Assembly: GCA_037953745.1 (NCBI GenBank)
Contig: JBAKBP010012383.1
Coordinates: 1-64,000, forward strand
Length of the DNA stretch: 64,000 nucleotides
From: Lithodes maja
Lineage: Eukaryota > Arthropoda > Malacostraca > Decapoda > Lithodidae
Direction of reading: 5' to 3'
Each line of letters opens with the position of its first letter. Position 1 is the first letter of the stretch. Positions 30,672 through 41,155 of the stretch are shown in pieces. The notes beneath the pieces are model-generated. The model was not told where the DNA came from, did no database searches, and saw only the letters and a list, made by a program, of their open reading frames with translations. Both the position numbers and the translations under genes were made by a program.

Positions 30672-31095
30672 AAATTGTCGGTTTCATTATTTATATAATT
30701 AAAATATTCATGGACAGATCATATAATATATCAACACAGAGATAATATACGTTGGACCAAAGAACGACATTTTGGTAATCTAGAGACTAAACTAGAAGAA
30801 AAGGTAAAGAGAGGAACAGAAGATTGCCATGGAGGTAGAACAAGCTAATTATATGACTGTTTTGAATAGACAGACTTGGGAGTCTTTACATTCTACAGTG
30901 GACTAACTCTTGCTGTTATTAATGATGATTATACTTAGGTCTACCCCGACAAGGGACTGGAGTTTTTGTAAAGGGGCTCCAGTCCTGACGCTACTCTTGA
31001 CTTTCAGTGTGCTGGCTAATTAATCCAGAAGGGTTGATAGCCTTTGAAGTCTTAATTTAACTAACTAATCTACCTCGAATGCAACATCCACCCAC

Positions 31096-31098
<3 letters not shown>

Positions 31099-31165
<67 letters not shown>
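31099..31165. repeat. (CA)n microsatellite, about 33 repeats
   Basis: Uninterrupted CA dinucleotides. The flanks 30673-31098 and 31166-31599 contain nothing I can assign. Confidence 0.95.
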
Positions 31166-31166
<1 letters not shown>

Positions 31167-31599
31167 CAGTACTGTTCTAGACCGCAATTAACCATTTTAT
31201 CAAACCAACAAGATCAAAGAAAGTTCAAATAAAAAATGCAAGATCCATTTCATCCCCTGTAAAAATAATGTGTGTATCCACGAGTTTTAATCGCCAACAG
31301 TGAACCATTAGGAAGATTTAAAAACAAAGGCAAAAACTAAAGAGTACACTGAACGAGATAAACATTACATATATTTTATGATGATGGTCTTCAACTACTC
31401 TGATTAATATATTCTAAGTGCTATACATATCCAATCATCATGAATTCGACGCTGCGTGATTTCTTGCGAGCGTGTGCGTGTGTTATATTAATACAAAATA
31501 ATTGTAATACTGGTTATAATATTATTAATAATAATGATAATGATAATAATGGAAAAATAACAAAAATAATAATAGTAATTGTTGTATAATATAAAATAT

Positions 31600-31972
31600 A
31601 TGAAGGGTGCGCCTGGAAGTGTGGTGGGCGGGCTTGTGGCTTTGGCTCCCCTACATGTCTGCCTGCCGAGATCGGAGCCTCTCCGGGTGGTCGGGGGCCA
31701 GGGGAGTGCTGAAGCGACCTTGGTGACCCTGGTCTCTGGGTATTCTCCTGAGTGACCTAGATGTGTGTGAAATTTGTGTTTTGTCTGTGTTTGTTCGCTG
31801 TTTTGTCTTGTGTTTTGTGTTTTCCTGTTCTTGCTCTGGTCTTGAGTTGGCCACCCCCAAGAAAATACAAAAACAACAAAACATAATAAAATAGAGGAAA
31901 AATAAAATTTAAAAATAGGAAAAGTGGGGATTGGGCCTGAGCATATAGATAGATAGATAGATAGATAGATAG
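31600..31972 (+). mobile_element. RTE-like LINE 3' end with (TAGA)n tail
   Basis: This segment matches the 3' end of the RTE copy at 36435-38063 (opposite strand): ATGAAGGGTGCGCCTGGAAG, the GGCTTTGGCTCCCCTACATG block, GTCTTGAGTTGGCCACCCCC and GGGCCTGAGCATATAGATAG. It ends in seven TAGA repeats, the family tail. It is 5' truncated to about 370 bp, typical of LINE insertions. A 51-codon reading frame from 31600 is shared with the other copy. Confidence 0.7.
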
Positions 31973-32223
31973 ATGGGGGTTGAAATAATTCGAAAGTAAA
32001 TGATGAACTTTGACTATATTTCATAACCTTCAAACTCAGGTATTATTATTCCGTCATATATCAATGGTTCCCTCCTCGACCTAAGGTAAGTTCAGAGTAA
32101 TACCGGGGTTTGATTATTTACGATTGCAGGATGTATTATTACGTTCTTTGGAGTTAGCTATTTCAGTAACGCATTATCACAACAGGCGCTATTCAGTGTG
32201 TGACTTACTTTACCTTCGAATGC
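31973..32223. other. Unassigned single-copy-looking sequence
   Basis: No coding, repeat or TE signal seen. Confidence 0.5.
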
Positions 32224-32644
32224 TTAAGGGGGGTCACCGTTTTTTTTCTTCTTTTATCTCATTTTTTCTCTTTCCCTGGCTTGTATTCATTCGGCCCCAT
32301 TCAGCCAACTGTTTTAAGACGTTTATCCCCATCCAGGTGTCGATTGTTTCCTGGCGAGCAATAGCGAGCCAGCATTGTATGGAGAAATCCGGCTTCGCCG
32401 GAGACATTTTTCTATCGAAAAATTTACAAATTTAGCTTGCTGTCAAAACAAATATATATAATATATATATATATATTATACAGTATATATATATATATAT
32501 ATTGGCTCGCTACTGCTCGCCAGGAAAATATTGACACCTGGATGGGGGTAACCGTCTTAAAACAGTAGGCTGAATGGGGCCGAATGGATACAAGCCAAAG
32601 AGAGAGAAAGAGAAAGATAAAAAAAGCGGGGTAGGCTCCCTTAA
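32224..32644. mobile_element. TTAA-flanked foldback MITE, family T4 (copy 3)
   Basis: The ends are TTAAGGGGGGTCACC and GGTAGGCTCCCTTAA. Arms of about 95 bp pair: GGCTTGTATTCATTCGGCCC to GCAATAGCGAGCC on the left, and the inverse GGCTTGTATCCATTCGGCCC to GCAGTAGCGAGCC on the right. The centre holds CCGGCTTCGCCGG, the TTTTTCTATCGAAAAA hairpin and an expanded (TA)n (about 32452-32503). It is inverted relative to copy 1. Its right TTAA (32641-32644) is shared with the next MITE. Confidence 0.85.
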
Positions 32645-33071
32645 CCCTTTGGCTGCGGCCATTTTTGTGCTATTTAGGGCATATTCAGGCACTCCTGAAT
32701 GATAAATCAAGCATCTGCATTTAAATGAAGTGTGTTCTGCCGAAAACTAGGCGAGAATAGCTTCAAAATGACACCAGAACGGGCCCCGTACGTGGTCTGG
32801 TTCACCCGCAGTGGTGCCAGTGAAACGCGGGAAACCCGCTATTATGTAACACTTGCTCGCTTGGCTACACTGTTGGGAGACACAGAGAGAGACCCGCGCG
32901 AGACAAAGTCAACCTCAGTGAGCCGCTCGGAGCTCTGAGGGTCAGAGGTGGGCCCCTCACGCTCCCGCCCACTGACACTTGATTTTTACGGTTTTTACAG
33001 GCTTTTAAAGCCTGGAAATTGCTGTAACTTGCCAGGACGTTCCAGAACGTCACCCGCAGCGAAAGGGTTAA
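32641..33071. mobile_element. TTAA-flanked MITE, family T2
   Basis: The 431-bp element begins TTAACCCTTTGGCTGCGG and ends, inverted, TTAACCCTTTCGCTGCGG, a terminal repeat with one mismatch in 18, flanked by TTAA. No transposase. The interior is GC-richer than its surroundings and shows no similarity to the other families apart from the TTAACCC start. Confidence 0.85.
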
Positions 33072-34237
33072 GTCGCACTAATATCCACTCAATTGAAACT
33101 GAATAATGAGGAAGCAATTGATTGATAATCCAAACTATTGAACATATATTCTAGGTACGTATGCATGCAAATGTTCTGAAATATAATTCCCTTGATTATC
33201 AGTTTCCTATTTTACATAAAAAAGCTTCCAAATGGGTCGGCTAAATTCGCCTTTCCTAACTAAGTCAAACTAAATCAATATATCAACAAAACTATTTTTT
33301 CCTTCCCTCTCGAATTTGGTGACCTAAATTATCCTAGTGTCTTCCCACAATGATATAAATTGTCTCTTATTAAATGAACTGGAGATACAGTGGAACAAAT
33401 AACCAAATTGGTCTTGCATCCAACATTTAATAAACTAAAACGTTGCGGCAATGCCATGTCCAGTTCCGTATATCTCTCAATTGATATACACTAACAGAGC
33501 CTATCATCTATCTAGCTAATAGTAGGTCACTTTACTAACAATCAAAATCTGATCCAATACTCTGCATCATTTTATTTCATCATTTGTCAATTTGGGCCAT
33601 TAGAAGGGTTCACCTAATATAGGCAACATCGATTATAATGGCGCACAACCGAGTCAATTAATGTATATCTTTTTATCATCATTTGCGGGGTCAATGGGTC
33701 CCATTAATAAAAATTGTTCCTCTGCTATCGCTTCCCTTCTGGATTATGTTGGCAACCAAGCTCGCGCCAGTTTATCTTCTTGTTTCAGGATTCCTTCCAC
33801 TCCATAATTTTTTTGGAAGCGTTGGTGTAGATGTGTAATGTGCGAACAGGCCCGGGGATAGGCCTACTGCAGATGAATTTGAGCATATGGAGACTGGGCA
33901 ATCCGGCTCTTGGAATTTCACTGTTTCCTATATTCGTCTTCTTCTTGGTGTTCTCGCTTTATTCACTTTATTCTGGTTATGGCTGTAGAGATAGAGTATG
34001 CTGGGAGAAAGTACTCAGAGAGATGGTGTTGCCCGGCCAGTGCCATCTAAGTTCTGCTGGTGTCACGAAACAAAAACGAAAGCTTTACAGGTAAGTGGAG
34101 AAGCGAAACAAGGTTAGATGAAGAGTGCTTTTAAAGTATAGATGGAAAAGTTTAGTGGGAGGAAAAGGTGCCGAGGCTTAGCTCCTCATGCGTGGGATTA
34201 AATCGATAGTAGAAAGAAAGAAAGTAGAAAGGAAATC
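33072..34237. other. Unassigned sequence, possibly host intergenic
   Basis: The only item of note is an 87-codon frame at 33831-34094. Inside it a good 5' splice-donor sequence (ACAG/GTAAGT near 34090) follows a CTTTAC run. No domain is recognised and the frame may be chance. The rest is AT-rich without repeats shared elsewhere in the window. Confidence 0.4.
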
Positions 34238-34457
34238 AAGCAACAACAGATCTAGTGACCCTTCTAGGCTGCTTGTCCTCCAAAACACTGAGGATCAAGT
34301 GTCCAAACAGTGGTTTAGAGTGGGTAAGGGAACATTGGAAAGGGAACTACTGCCCTGGAACTAATGTCCGTGGCAGGACTAGGAAGTTAGTAGGGGACAT
34401 ATGGGTTAGTAACTGAGGGGAGGATAAAATAAAGTTATTCATATACAAACGCAGTCA

Positions 34458-36434
34458 GTCGCGGGTTTGATGCGAGATATTTGTCAGGCGGAGTTTAAAT
34501 GAATCAACGGTGCTGCAGTCTATAACGTCTCGGGGAAGCCCATTCCACAAGTTGACAACTCAATTGAAGAAGAAATTCTTAGATTCGTGTGAGTTAAAAG
34601 ATTTACCAATAATTTTGCAACCGTTTCCCCGCGTGTAATTAGATTGGTCGATAGTGAAGTACTTACTACAGTTCATATTGTCGATGCCTTTGATGATTTT
34701 GAACACTTGAATTAAGTCACCTCTTAATCTGCACTGGGTTAAAGGAAATAGATTTAATTCTCTAAGACGCTCTTCGTATGGTTTGTTCTTTAGGCTAGGT
34801 ATCATTTTGGTAACTCTACGTTGAACTCGTTCTAGCTTGTTTATATCTTTTTGGTCATAAGGGCACCAGCATTGAACGCAGTATTCCAGAAGAGGGCGGA
34901 CTAAGGAATTGTAAAGGGTTAGGATAACGTCTTTGGATATATGCTCAAATGACCTGCCTATAAAGCCAATTATTTTGTTTGCCTTCTTAACAACTTCTGA
35001 ACATTGTTGACTCGGTTTTAGGTTACTCGATATTGTTACTCCCAGATCGGTTTCTCTGTTTACATTCTTAAGCTGAGTGCCATTCATCGAATAGTTTGCT
35101 TTCTCATTTAGGTATCCGATATGTAGTACTTTACATTTATCCGCATTGAAACTCATTTGCCAAATTTGGGCCCAATGTGACAATTTATCTAGATTGTGTT
35201 GCATATCGTCAACTTGATCTTTTGAGAGTACGCTATTTGCAATTTTTGTATCGTCAGCAAATTTTGAGATTGTACAGGTGAGACCCTCATCTATGTCGTT
35301 AATGTAAATTAGAAAGAGAATTGGTCCTAGAACCGATCCCTGGGGTACCCCGCTACTTATATTGGTCCATTTAGATGCCTTACCGTTTATGACTACTCTT
35401 TGCTTTCTGTCGCTGAGCCAATTTTCTATCCATTTCAACACACCGTCTTGTATTCCATGCGCTTTTAGCTTTAGCAGTAAACGTTTGTGGGGAACTTTGT
35501 CAAAGGCCTTTTGAAAATCAAGGTATATAATATCTACAGCTTTACTTTCATCGTAGAGGTTGAGGATATCGTGGAAGAAGTCTAAGAGGTTTGTTAAACA
35601 GGAACGTTTTTTACGAAAGCCGTGTTGAGTATCTTTAAGTATGTTGTTTTCCTCTAAGTGATTTACGAGTCTGTCTCTTATGACCGTTTCTAGCATTTTA
35701 CATACAACTGAGGTTAAGCTAATTGGACGATAGTTACTGGGTAGGGATTTGCTGCCTTTTTTGAATATCGGTGTTACGTTGGCTATCTTCCACTGATCAG
35801 GCATAGTTCCAGACTGCAAGGATTTATTGAATAGTAATGTCAGTGGTTTGGAGAGCTCATCCTTAGCTTCCTTTAGAACTCTAGGCGAGAATGTATCAGG
35901 TCCAGGCGTTTTATTTACCTTGAGTTTATCTAAACAATTCAATACTTCTCTCTCTGTAACGGTTATATTGCTTAGAACATCTGAATTATCAATCTGAATC
36001 GGCGATGGTGTAGGGATATCACTGAGGTCTTCTGTTGTAAAAACTGATGCAAAGACGGTATTGAGGGCATTACTCATTTGTACTTCGTCTTTGGTGTATT
36101 CTCCATTTTCATCGACTAACGGTCCAACAGTTGAAGTAACTACTTTTTGCTTTCTGATATAACTATAGAATTCTTTCGGGTTTGTTTTACTTTGATTCGC
36201 AATATGTAACTCTAGGGTCTTTTTACTCTGCTTAATTAACTTTTTGGCTTTGCGTCGTAGCTCTACAAATTTTACCCGTTCTTCGTCATTTTGTGAGGAT
36301 TTTAATCTATCATTAGCAAATTTTTTAGCAAGCAGGCAGTTTGAAATATCTTTATTCCACCATTTGGGCTTATTATTATGGCCTGGACGCCGTATTTTCG
36401 ATGGTATGCAGTCTTGCACTGCTTTTAGGTAAGT
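34458..36434 (-). pseudogene. LINE-E ORF2 reverse transcriptase, copy 2
   Basis: A long open stretch (34560-36419) holds the RT domain: NKTPGPDTFSPRVLKEAK, NVTPIFKKGSKSLPSNYRP, YLDFQKAFDKVPH, SSGVPQGSVLGPILFLIY, ISKFADDTKIANS, and the thumb and C-terminal blocks. It stops at 34557-34559, where copy 1 has CGA (FFNRVVNLW) and this copy has TGA. The protein would otherwise continue about 30 residues. The frame continues upstream across the RTE insertion into the endonuclease at 38076. Confidence 0.85.
36423..36434. repeat. 12-bp target-site duplication of the RTE insertion (left)
   Basis: TTTTAGGTAAGT here is repeated at 38064-38075. In LINE-E copy 1 the single-copy version lies between the codons for TTYLK and AVQDC (16910-16930). 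Confidence 0.85.
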
Positions 36435-38063
36435 CTATCTATCTATCTATCTATATGCTCAGGCCCAATCCCCATTTTGGGGGTAGCCGACTCAAGACAG
36501 AGCAAGAACAGGGAAAACACAAAAACAACATAAAACAAAAAATAAACACAGATAAAAAAACACAAACTCTCACACATCCAGGTCACCCAGGAGAAGACCC
36601 AGAGACCAGGGTTACTAAGGTCGCTCCAGCACTCCCACGGCCCCTGACCACCCGGAGAGGTTCCGATCTCGGCAGGCAGACATGCAGCGGAGCCAAAGCC
36701 ACAAGCCCTCCCACCACACTTCCAGGCACACCCTTCATAGTAATCGTCTCCCCGAGCCAGGCGCCTGATGGACTATTATCTAGTCCAACTTGCGCCCGAC
36801 CCCTTACTCCAAATGACCACGTGTTCACTCAACTATTCACAAGCATTCTCCATTCACTCCTGTCCACCACCACTTCCCCTGCCTGATCTATAGTCATTCC
36901 TCTATCATCCAAAGCCTTTCTTACACAGTCTCTCCATCTCAATGGGGGTCTTCCTGCCCTTCTATCTCCCGTTGTACCTGACTCACATATTCTCTTTGTA
37001 AGCCTTTCATCTCCCATTCGTTCAACATGACAATACCAGCTCAGCACCCTTCTGTCCACTCTGGCTGACAAATGTTCCTGCTGCCCCACTCTCCTACGTA
37101 TCTCTTCATTCCTCAATCTGTCTCTACGAGTAACTCCACACATACTCCTCAAGCAGCTCATCTCCATCACATCCAGCCCTCTTTTCTCCTTTTTCTTAAG
37201 AGCCCATGTCTCAGCCCCATACATCACTGTTGGCACAACAATTCCTTGATACAGTGCACTTTTTACTTTCACTCCGAGATTTCTCGTCTTCCACATACTT
37301 CCCATTGCTCCGAAAACCTTCCTTCCTTCACACACTCTCTGTTTTACCTCCACTTCCATACCTCCACTCCTGCTTATTGTTCCTCCTAGATATTTAAAAC
37401 ACTCTACTTGTTCCAATATTTCCCCATCCAGCCTCACATCTAGATTCACCCTATGCTCTCCCCTATTACACACCATTACTTTACTTTTATTGACGTTCAC
37501 CTTCAGTTTCCTCCTTCCACAAACCACATCAAACTCTTTGACTACCCGCTGCAGTTTCTCATCAGAATCCGCCACCAATGCTGTGTCATCAGCGAACAGC
37601 AACTGATTCAACTCCCAATCTCTACCATTCTTTCCTACTAAACCCAATCCTCTTCCCATAGTTCTCCTTTTCACCTCCCTCACCACACCATCCATAAACA
37701 TATTAAACAGCCATGGTGACATTACACAACCCTGTCGCAAACCTACCTTTACCTCAAACCAGTCACTCAACTCACCATTTCCTACTCTCACACATGCTCT
37801 GCTCCCTTCATAAAAACTCTTAACTGCTTCTAACAAATTTCCTCCTATTTCATAAATCCTTAACACCTTCCACATTGCTTCACGGTCCACACGATCATAC
37901 GCTTTTTCCAAGTCCATAAAAGCCCAAAATATCTCCTTATGCTTCTCTAAATACTTCTCGCATAACTGTCTTACTGCAAACATCTGATCCACGCACCCTC
38001 TTCCCCTCCTAAAACCGCACTGTTCTTCTCCTATTGCAACTTCCGTACACTTTATTATTATTA
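36435..38063 (-). mobile_element. RTE-like LINE, 5' truncated insertion
   Basis: The 1629-bp insertion in LINE-E copy 2 has the 12-bp duplication on both sides. On the minus strand it begins within the reverse transcriptase and ends in a 3' UTR with a (TAGA)n tail (about 36434-36453). The 3' end is shared with 31600-31972. At its 5' edge an (ATT)4 stretch lies between the duplication and the coding text, probably added at integration. Confidence 0.85.
36829..38052 (-). pseudogene. RTE-like reverse transcriptase, C-terminal two thirds
   Basis: The reading starts at CTEVAIGEEQCGFRRGRG and is open for about 405 codons: FMDLEKAYDRVDR (first catalytic Asp), GLRQGCVMSPWLFN, LLFADDTALVAD (catalytic motif at about 37587-37610), CFKYLGGTISRSGGMEVE, VMYGAETWALKKKEKR, and the C-terminal RLRWRD-like block PPLRWRDCVRKALDDRG. 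It ends at a stop at 36829-36831. The endonuclease and N-terminal RT are missing because of 5' truncation; the remaining frame has no stop. The first residues preceding CTEV are LINE-E flank, not part of the protein. Confidence 0.85.
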
Positions 38064-38075
38064 TTTTAGGTAAGT

Positions 38076-39026
38076 GGTTTCGAATAACTTCCAAGATGTA
38101 TTTATGTCGTTATTGTTAATTAAAAAGCTCCAGTCAGTTTCTTTAAACATAGCTCTAAGTTTATGAAAGTTTGCTTTCTTGAAATTAGGGACTTTTTCGA
38201 TGCTACTATTTGGTTCGTTACTAGTAAAGTTTAAAGTGAAAGTTATCGTACGATGGTCGCTGTTACTGAATTCATCACCAACATTCAAATTCTCTATTAA
38301 TTCTTCTTTTGTTGCAAGTACAATGTCAAGAACGTTATTACCCCGGGTCGGTGTTCGAACAAATTGATAAAGCGAACTCTCTTGCAAGTTCGTATACAAG
38401 TCATGTCCGGAGTGTGAAGTAAGAGTATCGCCCCACTTGGTCACAGGTAAATTAAAGTCGCCAAAAAATACGGTATCTTGTGAGTTACTTACATCTGCAA
38501 TTTGTTCATAAATTTCTCAGTCAGTTTGCACTGATTGAGCTGGAGGTCTGTATATTAATGCAAGTATTATTTTTGTACCTTTATTATGCTTTATTAGCAC
38601 AAAAGATGTGTCGACGTTCACAATTTGAAGTTTTGACAAGAGGGTCGGGTTAAGACTTTCTTTGATATAAAATAAAACGCCACCTCCATTTTTATTTATT
38701 CGGCTGTTCTCAAACATTACATAACCGGGAAGTGAATACTCTGCTAAAAAGTCTCTATCTACTGTATTGAGCCAAGATTCTGTTATACCAATCACATCAT
38801 AATTTTCAGTAAACACTAGTTCCTCTAAATCTGAAAATTTATTGCGTATGCTACGAGCATTTGCATAGAAAACCTTTAAAGTTGCGGTTTTAGAACTCAC
38901 AGAACATTCTTTAATCAAATTTTTGGTTCTGGTCGGATCTACATTTACATTCATGGCTGACATCGGTCCTCGGTCGTTATCCCTGACGGTTTTGAATTTG
39001 GGTCGTGTTGGTGGAGCTTTATCCAA
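38076..39026 (-). pseudogene. LINE-E ORF2 endonuclease, copy 2
   Basis: The endonuclease reads FYANARSIRNKFSDLEE, VIGITESWLNT, GGGVLFYIKES, IILALIYRPPAQS, VFFGDFNLP and NVLDIVLA, the last followed by SDHRTITFTL. One stop interrupts it at 38515-38517, where copy 1 has CGA (DREIYEQ) and this copy TGA. It lacks the 4-base insertion that breaks copy 1 and therefore shows the original frame there (DLYTNLQESSLYQFVRTPTR). Confidence 0.85.
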
Positions 39027-39240
39027 ATTCGCGGTTCTTGACAGATTAGCATTTAATTCCTTCGCAGGTTGCCACCCTCGCTGTCTTCGGTCCTCCTTCC
39101 TGGTTGTCCTGTGCCGAGTCGATTTCTTCTCCGAAAATCCTTCACCGCATCGTTGAGAAGACGCCCAAAACGTGCTGCTCCCACCTGGTTCAGATGAACT
39201 CCATCGTCCGAAAACAAATAGTCATCGTAGTAGAAATTGG
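39027..39240 (-). pseudogene. LINE-E ORF1 C-terminal remnant, copy 2
   Basis: The minus-strand text YYDDYLFSDDGVHLNQVGAA and RFGRLL matches residues 285-320 of the ORF1 at 14891-15928. The copy is cut at about 39240 by truncation, next to unrelated sequence. Confidence 0.75.
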
Positions 39241-39523
39241 ATGTAGGATAGTGGATGAGCTCACAACGAGCAACAGCAACTGGAGGGGCAAGGAAAGCAG
39301 AAGTCGGGTTGAGTTACTTAGGGATTTGGGGAGCTTTTTCTTCTTCTTCAGTGTCGAGCTGGCGGCTGAGGAGGTGGTCGTCGGGCCATCGTCATCTGTA
39401 CAGTCGGACCAAAAGAAGTCATCGTCTTGTAGCTCGGTAATTAGGTCAAGGAAAAGCGTGAAGTCAACTTCTTGACTTTGGCAGGGACGCTGGCTGTAGC
39501 TGGGAGGAGGATCCTCTGTAGTT
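39241..39523 (-). other. Unexplained segment between inverted LINE-E copies
   Basis: This 283-bp stretch is in neither LINE-E copy. On the minus strand a frame opening at 39534 runs through it without a stop: MSVVTTEDPPPSYSQRPCQS, then an acidic stretch with ELQDDDFFWSDCTDDD, then Ser/Lys-rich text. The composition is unlike the flanking LINE text. It could be a captured host exon fragment or remnant of another element; I do not recognise it. Confidence 0.4.
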
Positions 39524-41155
39524 ACCACTGACATTACTATTCAATAAATCCTTGCAGTCTGGAACTATGCCTGATCAGTGGAAGCTAGCCAACGTAACAC
39601 CGATATTCAAAAAAGGCAGCAAATCCCTACCCAGTAACTATCGTCCAATTAGCTTAACCTCAGTTGTATGTAAAATGCTAGAAACGGTCATAAGAGACAG
39701 ACTCGTAAATCACTTAGAGGAAAATAACATACTTAAAGATACTCAACACGGCTTTCGTAAAAAACGTTCCTGTTTAACAAACCTCTTAGACTTCTTCCAC
39801 GATATCCTCAACCTCTACGATGAGAGTAAAGCTGTAGATATTATATATCTTGATTTTCAAAAGGCCTTTGACAAAGTTCCCCACAAACGTTTACTGCTAA
39901 AACTAAAAGCGCATGGAATACAAGATGGTGTGTTGAAATGGATAGAAAATTGGCTCAGCAACAGAAAGCAAAGGGTAGTCATAAACGGTAAGGCATCTAA
40001 ATGGACCAATGTAAGTAGCGGGGTACCCCAGGGATCGGTACTAGGACCAATTCTCTTTCTAATTTACATCAACGACATAGATGAGGGTCTCACCTGCACA
40101 ATCTCAAAATTTGCTGACGATACAAAAATTGCAAATAGCGTACTCTCAAAAGAACAAGTTGACGATATGCAACACAATCTAGATAAATTGTCATGTTGGG
40201 CCCAAATTTGGCAAATGAGTTTCAATGCGGATAAATGTAAAGTACTACATGTCGGATACCTAAATGAGAAAGCAAACTATTCGATGAATGGCACTCAGCT
40301 TAAGAATGTAAACAGAGAAACTGATCTGGGAGTAACAATATCGAGTAACCTAAAACCGAGTCAACAATGTTCAGAAGTTGTTAAGAAGGCAAACAAAATA
40401 ATTGGCTTTATAGGCAGGTCATTTGAGCATAAATCCAAAGAAGTTATCCTAACCCTTTACAATTCCTTAGTCCGCCCTCTTCTGGAATACTGCGTTCAAT
40501 CCTGGTGCCCTTATTACCAAAAAGATATAAACAAGCTAGAACGAGTTCAACGTAGAGTTACCAAAATGATACCTAGCCTAAAGAACAAACCATACGAAGA
40601 GCGTCTTAGAGAATTAAATCTATTTCCTTTAACCCAGCGCAGATTAAGAGGCGACTTAATTCAAGTGTTCAAAATCATCAAAGGCATCGACAATATGAAC
40701 TGTAGTAAGTACTTCACTATCGACCAATCTAATTACACCCGGGGAAACGGTTGCAAAATTATTGGTAAATCTTTTAACTCGCACGAATCTAAGAATTTCT
40801 TCTTCAATCGAGTTGTCAACTTGTGGAATGGGCTTCCCCGAGACGTTATAGACTGCAGCACCGTTGATTCATTTAAATTCCGCCTAGACAAATATCTCGC
40901 ATCAAACCCACGACTGACTGCGTTTGTAAATGAATAACTTTATCCTCCCCTCAGTTACTAACCCATATGTCCCCTACTAACTTCCTAGTCCTGCCACGTT
41001 AGTGGCAGGGCAGTAGTTCCCTTTCCAATGTTCCCTTACCCACTCTAAACCACTGTTTGGACACTTGATCCTCAGTGTTTTGGAGGACAAGCAGCCTAGA
41101 AGGGTCACTAGATCTGTTGTTGCTTGATTTCCTTTGTACTCCTTTGTACTCCTTT
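39524..41155 (+). mobile_element. LINE-E copy 3, 5' truncated
   Basis: Homology to copy 1 begins at ACCACTGACATTACTATTC (copy 1 at about 17499) and runs to the 3' tail of TACTCCTTTG repeats at 41130-41155. The reading frame inside is undamaged. Confidence 0.9.
39552..40937 (+). CDS. LINE-E reverse transcriptase, truncated but open (461 codons)
   Basis: The open frame begins within RT at SGTMPDQWKLANVTPIFKKG and continues through NYRPISLTSVV, QHGFRKKRSCLTNLLDFFHD, YLDFQKAFDKVPH, SGVPQGSVLGPILFLIYIND, KFADDTKIANS (near residue 189) and SWCPYYQKDINKLERVQRR, to a natural stop at 40935-40937. The ATG at the start is internal to the original ORF2 (the CAG-to-ATG context gives MQSG), so no functional protein with endonuclease is encoded. 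It gives the best consensus for the RT of this family in the window. Confidence 0.8.
   Translation: MQSGTMPDQWKLANVTPIFKKGSKSLPSNYRPISLTSVVCKMLETVIRDRLVNHLEENNILKDTQHGFRKKRSCLTNLLDFFHDILNLYDESKAVDIIYLDFQKAFDKVPHKRLLLKLKAHGIQDGVLKWIENWLSNRKQRVVINGKASKWTNVSSGVPQGSVLGPILFLIYINDIDEGLTCTISKFADDTKIANSVLSKEQVDDMQHNLDKLSCWAQIWQMSFNADKCKVLHVGYLNEKANYSMNGTQLKNVNRETDLGVTISSNLKPSQQCSEVVKKANKIIGFIGRSFEHKSKEVILTLYNSLVRPLLEYCVQSWCPYYQKDINKLERVQRRVTKMIPSLKNKPYEERLRELNLFPLTQRRLRGDLIQVFKIIKGIDNMNCSKYFTIDQSNYTRGNGCKIIGKSFNSHESKNFFFNRVVNLWNGLPRDVIDCSTVDSFKFRLDKYLASNPRLTAFVNE

Larger units (their letters stand above)
34238..39240 (-). mobile_element. LINE-E copy 2 (5' truncated in ORF1), interrupted by RTE
   Basis: The minus-strand copy runs from the end of ORF1 (39027-39240, including DDGVHLNQVGAARF) through ORF2 to the 3' UTR ending ATTTCCTTT at about 34238. 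It is very similar to copy 1 throughout and is split at 36423/38075 by an RTE insertion with a 12-bp duplication. Confidence 0.85.

Noticed and set aside
31099..31165. CRISPR-like or regulatory array
   Set aside because: It is a plain CA dinucleotide microsatellite; no spacer structure.
34238..41155. Inverted LINE-E copies as a single twin-primed insertion
   Set aside because: Both copies contain the RT and the complete 3' end with its own tail; twin priming would split one copy without overlap.
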